Shown: positions 1-8,815, counted from the first letter of the stretch. The stretch: DNA of 26,540 nucleotides from Nemertoderma westbladi (GCA_032718475.1 JAUCBJ010004113.1:1-26540), one strand, 5' to 3'. Notes: a model not told the origin generated them from the letters alone. A program made the numbers and translations.

Positions 1-323
1 GGCAACACGGCGCAGAACATATAGAGATCGACTATAAACATTAGAATGAAAGTTGGGGATAACGAGTCTCCTTGTATGATCCCTCTTAGCTGTTTGATTG
101 CTTTAGAGAACTTTAACCCGTCGAATATTTTACCAGAATTAATAAATAGGTATTTTATAAGCTGATATATATTTCCTTTAATCCCAAACAAGTTGTAGAT
201 TGTATACAGAAGCACAGTTATATATACAAAATCTAATGCCTTCCGAAAGTCTATGATGGCGGCATACATAGTACTCCATCTTCCCTTTATACTTGGAACA
301 TTAATCTTATTTGATTTTATTGT
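1..323 (-). pseudogene. Non-LTR reverse transcriptase fragment, cut by window edge
   Basis: Read on the minus strand, the frame is open from a TAA at 324-326 to the window edge. It encodes the middle of a non-LTR reverse transcriptase. Motif A is visible near 230-275 as YAAIIDFRKALD, with the catalytic Asp in IIDF. Motif B is near 60-90 as GIIQGDSLSP, followed by a hydrophobic stretch and FIVDL. The YxDD motif would lie beyond base 1. No start codon or upstream endonuclease is seen to the right, so this looks like a truncated LINE copy. The spacing between motifs A and B is normal and there is no internal stop, so the copy may be fairly young or only cut by the window edge. The clade cannot be decided from about 107 residues. 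Confidence 0.8.
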
Positions 324-1431
324 TTATTGTTTAAGAACAATTCCCACAAAAAGCATGCAGCACTGTGGTAATATACTGAAAAATATAATAATGTTTGTAT
401 ATTACAGTATTATGTAAATACCGGTACCTGTAGTGTAATTATTGTACTAAATATAATAATTCCTACTGTGTACAGATGGTGACTGGACGAGCAAGCCCAT
501 TACGCCACTCACCATTTACACTCAATAACAAAACATACAAATACTTAAAGCTGTAAAGGGTCTACAGTACTAACTTATTCTACACCATAACAAGAAGATG
601 AAACACTGTGCGAAAAATATTACTTACGTTCTTTTGGTACGGTTTATAATATTGTTCAGTATTGAGTAAACGGATATGTTCAAATATATTATATTGCATG
701 CAAACACTACTGTAAAAATCTTAAATACTACTAAAATTAATTTACATATTAGTACATATATTAGTGCAAAACATACAAATCTACGTATTCTATAGAACTA
801 ACTTATCTATATTAATATATCTTTATGTAATTTTTCCAAAGCGTGTTGAGTTGATTTTCCCTGTAAACTGTAAAACCATATTGCCATATTGTTCTGACGG
901 CAATCTGTTTCGTATATACGACTCCTTGAGATATGACTCCTTTATTTATAGTCTTTGTTAGGAGCTTCAGGGATACACAAATCAAAGCGATTCCGCGATC
1001 ATTATCAGGGCTTGGTTTTTCCCCTTCTGTTTGACGGACCCGGACGTCAGGACGTCATCTGCAGCTGTCGTTCAGTGGTGGATAAGACAAAGACACGGTC
1101 TCGGTCCGGACCGGAAGCACCTCCAACGTGTTGTCGTTGATCGATGGCAATGAAGCGGGATGACGCGACCGAGAAAGTAAAATTGCAATTGTTCCCATCC
1201 CATAGGCTGATATTTGAAAATAGTTGGAATTGTGGCCCATACTTGTTGCATGTATTAATTATAATTTTTAATAATTTCGTACTTTTTAAATAATACGGTA
1301 CAGCTTTACAATAAGCAATATAATTATGTTGTGAATTACTTTACAGTCTGACAGTAATTTGTTGTGGCGTTATATAGGCCTAGGCCTACTAAGTACCGGT
1401 ACCGTATTATTTATGTAATTAATAATTGATT
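324..1431. other. AT-rich intergenic DNA with a short CpG-rich patch
   Basis: No convincing coding region is seen. The small open frames here (for example 955-1140) have no recognisable domain. A GC-rich, CpG-containing patch lies at about 1010-1180 and includes GGACGTCAGGACGTCATC, which resembles paired CRE-like sites, and the palindrome TCCGGACCGGA. This could be a relic promoter or part of an older repeat; nothing shows which. Overlapping TAGGCCTA palindromes occur at about 1375-1388, and TACCGGTA occurs at about 419 and 1395. Confidence 0.4.
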
Positions 1432-1440
1432 AATTTTTTA
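1432..1440 (+). repeat. Left target-site duplication of element A
   Basis: The 9-bp sequence AATTTTTTA sits directly before the left terminal repeat of element A. It is repeated exactly at 7701-7709, directly after the right terminal repeat, 6.3 kb away. An exact 9-bp direct repeat at both ends of an inverted-repeat element is the standard mark of one transposition event. The sequence is low in complexity, but it falls exactly at both ends. Confidence 0.75.
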
Positions 1441-1595
1441 CGGTCCTACGAATTATCCAAAAAAAACACAAAATTACCCAAAAATACACAAAAAAATACA
1501 AAAACACAAAAAATTACCCAAAAAAACAAAATATTACCCAAAAAACTTAGGCCTACCCAAAAAGACAAAAATAATTTATGTCCTACATCCTATAG

Positions 1596-2708
1596 CAGTT
1601 AGGAACACTGGTCACTTTCTGGCTGAAGCTCAGCCAAAAATTATCCACATATTTACAGCCAGAAAGTGTCCGTGCAGCCACTGTTTGTCCTTCACAGGCT
1701 GTGATTACATTTTCGGACATATTTTGGCTGTAACTTCACTAGTCCTCAACGCAGAAGCTGGGCACATAAGGTGACAATTTTTACTTTTAATATTAGATGA
1801 GATTCGATGAGATTCTAATTCTCAAATTAATTTATACAGAATTTTATGGCGGTTCTAATGGCATAATTTGTAGAATGCCAATCTGCCCGACCGAACCATC
1901 TCTGTGCTTATCTGCCTATTGACATGACATTGGTTTTTTCACGCCTTTCAAGTACAACATTGTGGATAATCCATCTAAGTGCAACCATTGTCCTTCTTAA
2001 CCCAACAATTAGCAATATCAGAATATACAGACTGACATTTAAATCAAAGAATTATGAAAGAAGTGTAACACCTACCGGTACTGTACAGCTGTACCTGTAA
2101 GGAATAAGGAATATTTAATTTATTTAAGGAGTGTGCAGAATTTGGAATAGGCCTACAATTGTACTGGTACCCGGTATTCCTAAATAAGAAACCCAGGTCA
2201 AAAAGTTCTTATTTAGGGACTTTTAGTATTTATGTGTACAATTTCGATATCTTAAATAAGGTAAATTTAAAAAATCCCCCTTATTTAGGAACTGGTCGTA
2301 TTTTTGATGCAATTTTAAAACGCTTGTAGAAAAAAAACCGGACGGTGAAATGTTTTCTGGTTTTTTGCATTATGTTCAAGAAAGACCAAACTTTTACATT
2401 GTGAAATAAAATTATGCGGTATTTTTTCCTGAAACAATTTATTGCATATTATATAGAAAAAATATCCAAAAAAGGCCCAAAAACCCCTAAATAAGAGCCA
2501 TTTTCCTTAAATAAGAACCCACTTTTGGAGCTTATTTAAGGGTATGTTCCCTACTGCCAATGTTAAAATTTCACTGCCGGTTTTCAAATGAAATTTAGCA
2601 TTGTTTTCTATGGAGAAATTTCACTCTGACAGTCTGCAGTCTGAGAGCATTTTCTGCGGACACATTCTGGCTGTAAATTGGACAAATTGTGACCAGTGTT
2701 CCTGACTG
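1596..2708. mobile_element. Element E: MITE with 20-bp terminal inverted repeats
   Basis: The left end is CAGTTAGGAACACTGGTCAC. The right end, read on the minus strand, is the same 20 bases with one mismatch (T to C at base 5). The 5-bp direct repeat TATAG flanks it at 1591-1595 and 2709-2713. Because TATA is itself palindromic, the true duplication length is uncertain. Further in, both halves carry a related TTTCTGGCTG/CAGCCAGAAAG motif, giving subterminal inverted repeats. No transposase is encoded. It contains the smaller element F; without F it is about 745 bp. The superfamily is not clear: the ends do not match the hAT YARNG pattern. Confidence 0.7.
2177..2542. mobile_element. Element F: possible TA-flanked MITE rich in TTATTTAGG motifs
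   Basis: The segment starts TTCCTAAATAAGAAACCC and ends CTTATTTAAGGG, so its ends form an imperfect inverted repeat. A TA dinucleotide lies on each side (2175-2176 and 2543-2544), as expected for Tc1/mariner-type insertion. CTTATTTAGG or its complement recurs at least six times inside, in both orientations. No open frame of interest is present. The short, imperfect ends and the 2-bp duplication make this a weaker call than its neighbours. It may instead be an internal part of E. Confidence 0.4.
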
Positions 2709-2880
2709 TATAGGGTTGGAAAAATAAGACTGTACAGCTGTAACCTGTGTTCATTGGTTACCTATCGTTTATTGTTTTGGTTAGAATTAGAAAAGCCTGC
2801 TATTGTAACCTGCTCCTTCTGTCCTTTCCATTAATTAAGAAATCTGATTTTTTATGCTGTCTGGCAGTCTGGGTGGGTAG

Positions 2881-3651
2881 TAGGGCTCGATCGGAGCTCC
2901 GGCCTCCGGCTCCGGCTCCGGCCATTTTGGCACCTCCGGCTCCTGCTCCGGCTCCGGTAAAAATATTGCCGGAGTTAATTTTTTAATAAAGTATTATATT
3001 TCGTGCATATTCTAATCTGAACAATTATTTACACTATAAGTACTGTCTGACTGCAGTACAGCTTCAATATCAAGCATAATACAGTAATAGGCCTACTGCA
3101 GTATTTACTTAAAGTCAATGACTGACTGACTGTACTGCAGTACCGGTACTGGTACTGGCTGACTGGCCAGCTGGCTGACTAGCAGACTGTTACAGATAGG
3201 CCCTACTGTAAAAAATTGTAAATGCTATGATTGTACACTGTACCACTGCAGCCATTTACTGCTGTCATGCCAGCCAGCCAGCATACTGGTACTGCAGTAC
3301 TGGTACACGTACGGCAGGCTACCTACAGTACACACCTCTACCACGTTGACGTTAGTGAGTTAGGTACTGTAGGTAATTTTTAGCCGTCAGGCCGTCTGTC
3401 CGTGATAAATTAATTACTTAAAATTTAAATTGAAAATTCATAAATCTATAAATTATGAAATTAATTAGACCTACAGTATGATTGATTATGAGCGATTGGC
3501 GAACGATAACCATACTTTATTTTTTTTTAAATAAATAATTAAATTTTTAAAATTTTTGAAAAACTCCGGCTCCTGCTCCGGCTCCGGCCAAATTGTCCAA
3601 CTCCGGCTCCTGCTCCGGCTCCGGCCAAATCCCAACTCCGATCGAGCCCTA
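2881..3651. mobile_element. Element D, copy 1: hAT-like MITE (8-bp TSD)
   Basis: The ends are TAGGGCTCGATCGGAG and its inverted partner CTCCGATCGAGCCCTA. The exact 8-bp duplication GTGGGTAG lies at 2873-2880 and 3652-3659. The terminal bases TAGGG fit the hAT end rule 5'-YARNG, and 8 bp is the hAT duplication length. Both ends carry subterminal blocks of GGCTCCGGCTCC/CTCCTGC, much richer in GC than the AT-rich centre. The centre contains CTGA-type tetranucleotide runs and TACTGCAGTA palindromes. It is 771 bp and codes for nothing. A second copy lies at 4623-5459. Confidence 0.85.
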
Positions 3652-4494
3652 GTGGGTAGGCTTCTCGGTAAACCGGTGGCAGTAGGTCATTAAAGGAATT
3701 TTCAAATGAACAAAATGTAATATTTTGAAAAAAGTGAAAATTGAAGTTTTTTTTGGGTAATATTGTGTTTTTGTGTTTTTTTTTGTGTATTTTTATGTAA
3801 TTTTTTGTATTTTTTTGTGTATTTTTGTGTTTTTTTTTTGGGTAATATTGTGTTTTTTGGGTCCTACTAAATACTACAAAAAGCACAAAACAAGCACAAA
3901 AAAGCACAAAAAAGTCAAGAAAAGCACAAAAAAGCACAAAAAAAGCACAAAAAAGCACAAAAAAGGTAAAAAAAAAGCGCAAAAAAGTAAAAAAAAGCAC
4001 AAAAAAGCAAACTGATAGCTGTTTATCAGGGATGGCAAAAACCATGGTTTTTTGAAAAAAAATTTTTGGTTTTGGTTTTATTGTTTGGTTTTTTATGGTT
4101 TTTTTCGGTTTTTTATGGTTTTTTATGGTTTTTCTGTGGTTTAATTAAATCCAATACAGCAATACATACAAATGTAGGGTCTACATACAACAGTCTGACA
4201 CTACAACCCTTGCAGCCTTGCGCTTCCCAATAGAACAAAATACTGGAATAACTGAATAAGGCCACATACAGACATACAGTACACAGTATGCTGGCTGGCT
4301 GGTTTGAAGCGTTTCTTCTGCTGTTCTGTTCTGTCCTTATTCTCATCCAACCCATCAGCCCATGTCAGCATGTGACAAAAGACTAACAACATACAACGTA
4401 AAAATACATACCAACGTCCAGACGTCTGCACTGCTCCACTGCACGCCAGGCTGCAAACCACCACTGACTGAACTCGAGAAACTGACTGACTGAC

Positions 4495-4526
4495 TGGAAA
4501 CGAGGTGAAACCTCATAAGGCTATCC
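4495..4526 (+). repeat. LINE-type 3' hairpin captured in element C
   Basis: This 32-base segment starts TGGAAACGAGG and continues with a CCTCAT half, so GAGG and CCTC can pair around a short loop. It matches, with a few differences, the minus strand of 15314-15345 in the 3' untranslated part of the L2-like element. Such hairpins near the 3' end are known in L2/CR1-like elements as the site recognised by the element's own reverse transcriptase. Its presence inside a DNA transposon suggests that a LINE or SINE tail was captured. Confidence 0.45.
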
Positions 4527-4622
4527 CTCCATTTTAATCTAATATTGCACATTTTCTACTTGTTTTTTATTTTAAGGTTCTACTTGTTTTATTTTTGTCT
4601 ACCTTGTTTTATTGATGTCTAC

Positions 4623-5459
4623 TAGGGCTCGATCGGAGCTCCGGCCTCCGGCTCCGGCTCCGGCCATTTTGGCACCTCCGGCTCCTGCTCCGGCTCCGGT
4701 AAAAATATTGCCGGAGTTAATTTTTTAATAAAGTATTATATTTCGTGCATATTCTAATCTGAACAATTATTTAACACTATAAGTACTGTAGTACAGCTTC
4801 AATATCAAGTATAATCCTGTAATCTGATAATACTGCAGTATTTACTTAAAGTCAATGACTGACTGACTGTACTGCAGTACTGGTACTGGCCAGCTGGCTG
4901 ACTAGCAGACTATTACAGATAGGCCCTAACTTTAAAAAATTGTAAATGCTATGATTGTACACTGTCAGACTGTACCACTGCAGCCATTTACTGCTGTCAT
5001 GCCAGCATACTGTACTGCAGTACTGGCTGACTGGTACACGTACGGTAGGCTACCTACAGTCTGACAGTACAAGCAGACAAGTACACACCTCTACCACAGT
5101 TAGACAGTTAGCGAGGTAGGTACTGTAGGTAATTTTTAGCCGTCAGCGTCAGGCCGTCGCCGTCAGCATCAGGCCGTCGCCGTCAGCGTCAGGCCGTCTG
5201 TCCATGATAAATTAATTAGGCCTACTTAAATTTTAAATTGAAAATTCGTAAATCTATAAATTATGAAATTAATTAGACCTACAGTATGATTGATTATGAG
5301 CGATTGGCGAACGATAACCATACTTTATTTTTTTTTAAATAAATAATTAAATTTTTAAAATTTTTGAAAAACTCCGGCTCCTGCTCCGGCTCCGGCCAAA
5401 TTGTCCAACTCCGGCTCCTGCTCCGGCTCCGGCCAAATCCCAACTCCGATCGAGCCCTA
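4623..5459. mobile_element. Element D, copy 2: hAT-like MITE (8-bp TSD), nested in C
   Basis: It has the same ends as the copy at 2881-3651, TAGGGCTCGATCGGAG and its inverse. It has its own exact 8-bp duplication, ATGTCTAC, at 4615-4622 and 5460-5467. The two copies are in the same orientation and very similar throughout. This one is 837 bp because of expanded short repeats, chiefly about three extra GTCAGCGTCAGGCCGTCGCC-type units at about 5140-5200. It landed inside a tandem array of TCTACCTTGTTTTATT units, which now lies on both of its sides. No coding capacity. Confidence 0.87.
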
Positions 5460-5460
5460 A

Positions 5461-5870
5461 TGTCTACCTTGTTTTATTTTGTCTACCTTGTTTTATTTTT
5501 GTCTACCTTGTTTTATTTTGTATACCTTGTTTTATTGTATAAAATTATACTGAGACTCCGAGTTAATTTTACTGTACATATGTGATAAGTTTTAAACTAC
5601 GTGTTCGTATTTTATTGTACCTTGTTAAATAAATTTTATTGTACCTTATTAAATAAATTTTATTGTACCTTGTTAAATAAATTTCATTGTATGTATGTGA
5701 TACTACTTTTTAAACTGTAGTTACGTACTGATACTCCGAGTTAATTTTACTATACATAATATGTGATAAGTTTTAAACTACGTGTTCGTATTTTATTGTA
5801 CCTTGTTAAATAAATTTTACTGTACGTACCGGTATGTGATACTACTTTTTAAACTGTAGCTACGTAACAG
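5461..5870 (+). repeat. Tandem repeats inside element C
   Basis: Three linked arrays are visible. First, about 20-bp units TCTACCTTGTTTTATTTTG run from 5461 to about 5540 and also lie left of D2 at about 4556-4620. Second, about 28-bp units with TTGTACCTTGTTAAATAAAT lie at about 5614-5690. Third, a longer block of about 180 bp starting near GACTCCGAGTTAATTTTACT (about 5553) is repeated once, in shorter form, from about 5731 to 5865. These are internal copy-number expansions of the transposon and are not genes. Confidence 0.7.
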
Positions 5871-6295
5871 ATATATTTTAAACTGTAAATTTTATTTTAT
5901 TTCAAGTTTAATGTATGTATATACACGTGATTTATTGTAATCTACTGTACAGAGTTAGACCATTTATGATACCTAGGCAAGACAATTTTATTATATAATT
6001 TCAAACATGTATTACCATCCATTAATTTACATAATTTACATAAATGATAAAACAATGTAAAATAAATTACCGGTAAATTGTGATTTATATATATTATTTC
6101 ATTATTGTGCAGTATGTATTTTTATATGGGAAAAAATTCAATAAAAAAAAACTGACTGAACCGCGCACAACCTGACAACGCCTGCGCACAATTTTTCAGC
6201 CGCGCAATATTGGTCAATAGGCTATACCGCGCATGCACCGAAAAAAAACGCGCACACCACATTTTAACAATGTAAACGAGAAACATACGCCAGCA

Positions 6296-6480
6296 AAGCG
6301 AGCAAAACGTTTTCATTAACATTGCAAAATGAACAGATGAAAAAGAAACACGAGCAAAACTCAAAGTGAGCGAAATTTTTTCTTTCTAACAGTGCAAAAT
6401 GAAAAAGAAACGAGAGCAAAACTCAAAGTGTCGAAATTTTTTCATTCTAACAGAGCAAAATGAAAAAGAAACGCAACTAC
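6296..6480 (+). repeat. About 62-bp tandem repeat, roughly three units, in element C
   Basis: The unit contains GAGCAAAACTCAAAGTG, then a GAAATTTTTT stretch, TCTAACAG, and GCAAAATGAAAAAGAAACG. Unit starts are near 6295 (diverged), 6352 and 6414. Just before it, at 6160-6260, is a CpG-rich patch with several CGCGCAC motifs. No reading frame is conserved between units. Confidence 0.65.
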
Positions 6481-6636
6481 CAGTCTGCTTTATATTATTT
6501 ACAGCGTTAATTATAAAATTTTATGAAAAACCATAAAAAACCAATTTTTTCGCCTTTTTTTAAAAGTTGGTTAAACCAAAAAACCATAAAAAACCAATGG
6601 TGAGAAAAACCATTGGTTGCCAACCCTGCTGTTTAT

Positions 6637-7532
6637 TGAGCTTGTAATAGAACAGATGATAGAAGAAGCAATATCATGTAGTGCAGTAGTGTCTAGGCTA
6701 CCGGAAGGATAATCACATGTCCAGTATGCTTTCATGTCATATAGCTGCCAGTGAGTGAGTACCAGCACGAGCACTTACAGGTACAGCCCTACCACGAGCA
6801 CCCTAGTGCAATATCAGGCTAATGTCAGTATGTAAAGATGGTTCAATTCAAATATCAGGATAGAACTTATAATACTGTAATATACTTTTTTATTGTCACA
6901 TTATGTCAACTTATCAGCGTTCTGATTAATTACTTGTAACGATGTAGCGATGTGGGAGATGTAGCGACGCAGCATAGGCGCTTGTAAACTGGATATGTCA
7001 GTGTTGACCGAAATCGCGATTATTCTGTTATTGGAATGCCTTTGTTCACCGATAAATCGACATACTGTACAATTATCACATCACGGTCTGCCCGAACCTC
7101 TCGAGTGGGCGATCGATAACGTCTGAGGACAAGTATGATGATATTAGTCATAGTCATACTTGCAATAATCTCGCTTAGGTCGGAACTGCCTTGTCTTGTC
7201 GGAACTTATCTTATATGTCAATATTCTATTTTATTTTACCTTAATTGACGACCCCCATGAGTGCCTTAGATCCTGGGTGTTCTTTCCCATGATCGTAATT
7301 TACTGTAGTTTTATTAAGCTATTAATCTATACTGTATGTGTTTGATTATGTTTTTTTTATAGTGAATTTAATTACAAATACACTTTGCAGTATTGTGGCC
7401 TTTACATACTGTAGGTCAGAACGTTGCAAATTAACAATCATAGGCGTATGGGTACCTTCGTATGTGGGGGGTGTCTGTAACAATATCTCTCATATTTTCG
7501 CCTCCACCCCCCCATGTCTCTTGATGTGAGAA
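6637..7532. other. Interior of element B, no gene seen
   Basis: This is the unique central part of element B to the right of the C insertion. There is no long open frame. A short frame from about 6638 to a TAA near 6711 is open for about 24 codons but matches nothing I recognise. A short hairpin with AAGTATGA/TCATACTT arms is at about 7131-7185. The segment may be captured host DNA, but nothing in it proves that. Confidence 0.4.
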
Positions 7533-7700
7533 TGTTTTTTTGTGCTTTTTTTTTTACTTTTTGTGCTTTTTTTTACTTTTTTGTGCTTTTTTGTGCTTTT
7601 TTTGTGCTTTTCTTGACTTTTATGTGCTTTTTTGTGCTTGTTTTGTGCTTTTTGTAGTATTTAGTAGGACCCGTGTTTTTTTGGGTAATTCGTAGGACCC

Positions 7701-7709
7701 AATTTTTTA
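7701..7709 (+). repeat. Right target-site duplication of element A
   Basis: AATTTTTTA follows directly after the right end of element A (AATTCGTAGGACCC) and matches 1432-1440 exactly. It fixes the right boundary of the nested transposon stack. Confidence 0.75.
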
Positions 7710-8057
7710 TAATAGTTTTTTTAGTTAATTATATAATTTATAAGTATAATAAGTATATGCCATGCCTAGAGCTAGAAGTAATTATTATTTTTTTTACAAT
7801 TTTTATTTTATTAATTTTTTAGTAGGCCTACCTACCAAGTACCGTTTTTTTAAAGTCAAATTACATAGGCCTAATTATTATTAAGCAATTATTATATTAC
7901 TGTATTCTGGTATTACTGTATTACAGTGCATATTTTTGGATACATGACCGAACGTAATCAGGATCGAATGTAACATAGGCCTAGTTATTACGTAGCGAAC
8001 ATAACCGCAATTATGTTACATTGGATCCTATACTATACAGCTATATCTATGTCTGTA
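7710..8057. other. AT-rich DNA with short inverted repeats
   Basis: No gene is seen. TAGGCCTA palindromes lie near 7823, 7866 and 7977. A GGATCGAATGTAACATAGGC motif at about 7972 is inverted relative to a near-copy at about 8057-8077, and a third, diverged copy (TGTTACATTGGATCC) lies at about 8013. These are probably ends of the repeat described next. Confidence 0.45.
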
Positions 8058-8697
8058 GGCTATGTTACATTCGATCCCTGTATGCTAAGTGATTTTTTTG
8101 TGCGCCGAACGCAACGCGGCGCAGAAAAAAATGTGCGCCTGCGCAGTCGAAAACAGTGCAAAATCCGCGTGCGCAGCAGAAAAACTGCGCGAGATTGGCG
8201 CGCGCAGCAGAAATTCTGCGCGAGATTGGCGCGCACAGCAGAAATACTGCGCGAAATCTCCTACCACGTATCTGCCTGCCTACTGCTGTACTGGCCTAAA
8301 GCACACCAAGCAGCCAAGTAGCAAGTAGGAGGCTTATTATTTCAGTATTTCTTACAGTCTTATCTGTATTGTCATTACCCTGTTACCGGTAGTCGGCAGA
8401 CCTGCAGACTGCCTGACTGCCAGGGGTAGCGGGTAGGTCTACTTACCGGTACTGACTTAGTGCTGTAGTGCAAGTCTGAGCCGTGCTATCAATTTTCTGC
8501 GCCTGCGCCTGTCGCGCCGCGCTCTAAATTTTCTGCGCCTGCGCGCTGCGCGGCGCTGCGCTGCGCTCTCAATTTTCTGCGCCTGCTCCAAATTCTGGAA
8601 AAAATTGTGCGCCGAACGCGTTCGGCGTACATGCCCTACTTAGCAGAATGGATTCGATCTACAAATTACTAAGCCCGAATGTAACATTGCCATTTAC
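8058..8697. mobile_element. GCG-rich inverted-repeat element, probably a MITE
   Basis: Both ends, read inward, share ATGTTACATTCG, then TGCTAAGT, then CGCCGAACGC (left 8060-8110; right complement 8620-8695, with a 20-base spacer difference). The interior is strikingly CpG-rich, with CTGCGCGAGATTGGCGCGC repeats at about 8180-8255 and TTTTCTGCGCCTGCGC repeats at about 8490-8590. A perfect 18-bp palindrome, CGCCGAACGCGTTCGGCG, lies at 8610-8627. The two ORFs across 8013-8328 come from this repeat and are unlikely to be genes. I could not find a clean target-site duplication, so the boundaries are approximate. Confidence 0.5.
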
Positions 8698-8815
8698 AGA
8701 TTTAAAGGACAGAAGGAGCAGGTTACAGACAGACAGACTGCTATTCTTATTATTACTACTATTACTATTACAGACGGCCTGACCCTGACGGCTAAAAATT
8801 ACCTACATGCTGTAG
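8698..8815. repeat. Scraps of A- and D-like sequence beside the LINE
   Basis: Bases 8704-8727 are the exact reverse complement of 2804-2827 (24 of 24). Bases about 8774-8810 (GACGGCCTGACCCTGACGG and following) are the reverse complement of an internal stretch of D at about 3360-3392. The order of the two pieces is not that of 2804-3392 reversed, so this is a rearranged or independent relic. D-like sequence stops at about 8810-8815, which probably marks the 5' boundary of the LINE that follows. Confidence 0.5.

Larger units (their letters stand above)
4027..6628. mobile_element. Element C: hAT-like non-autonomous transposon (8-bp TSD)
   Basis: The left end begins CAGGGATGGCAAAAACCATG. The right end, read inward, begins CAGGGTTGGCAACCAATGG. 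Both continue as about 110 bp of GGTTTTTTATGG-type repeats in inverted orientation (4027-4140 and 6520-6628). The exact 8-bp duplication CTGTTTAT lies at 4019-4026 and 6629-6636. CAGGG fits the hAT 5'-YARNG rule and 8 bp is the hAT duplication length. The interior holds several tandem repeats, a LINE-like 3' hairpin (4495-4526) and the nested D2 copy; without D2 it is about 1.76 kb. No transposase frame is present, so it depends on an enzyme encoded elsewhere. Confidence 0.85.
3859..7672. mobile_element. Element B: non-autonomous DNA transposon with long repeat-built ends (9-bp TSD)
   Basis: Both ends start GGGTCCTACTAAATACTAC and continue as about 140-155 bp of inverted repeat made of many AAAAAAGCAC-type units with interspersed GTAAAAA (3859-4013 on the left; 7533-7672 on the right). 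The two arms are near-identical for their first 70 bp apart from one substitution. The 9-bp direct repeat GTGTTTTTT flanks it at 3850-3858 and 7673-7681, inside the right terminal repeat of element A. The first nine bases are shared with A, and the duplication length is the same, so A and B belong to one family group. Without the nested element C it is about 1.2 kb. The T-rich duplication alone would be weak evidence; the matching ends make it convincing. Confidence 0.75.
1441..7700. mobile_element. Element A: outermost non-autonomous DNA transposon (9-bp TSD)
   Basis: The left end begins CGGTCCTACGAATTATCC and the right end, read inward on the minus strand, begins GGGTCCTACGAATTACCC. Both continue inward as A-rich DNA carrying ATTACCC and AAAATACAC blocks (1441-1565 on the left; 3735-3858 plus 7682-7700 on the right). 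The exact 9-bp duplication AATTTTTTA flanks both ends. Three insertions explain its present length: E with its duplication, D1 with its duplication, and B with its duplication. Subtracting these leaves about 540 bp, a typical MITE size. It has no coding capacity. A 9-bp duplication is usual for Mutator-like elements and possible for Merlin; I cannot choose between them without a transposase-bearing relative. Confidence 0.75.

Noticed and set aside
955-1140. Possible short gene in the CpG-rich patch
   Set aside because: The 61-residue frame has no recognisable motif, and an overlapping antisense frame of equal length shows that it is a composition effect.
1441-4015. CRISPR-like or satellite array in the A-rich repeats
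   Set aside because: Units are short, uneven and have no unique spacers. They are the arms of inverted-repeat transposons.
3539-4045. 168-codon minus-strand open frame rich in Phe, Leu and Lys
   Set aside because: It covers the A/T-rich arms of elements A and B and the end of D1. The composition reflects simple repeats and no domain is seen.
7118-7190. Possible hammerhead-type ribozyme (GTCTGAGGAC next to a hairpin)
   Set aside because: The conserved CUGAUGA and GAAA core elements are absent; only a simple stem-loop remains.
8013-8328. Overlapping Arg/Ala/Cys-rich open frames on both strands
   Set aside because: They come from GCG-rich repeat units and are open in several frames at once; no domain is seen.
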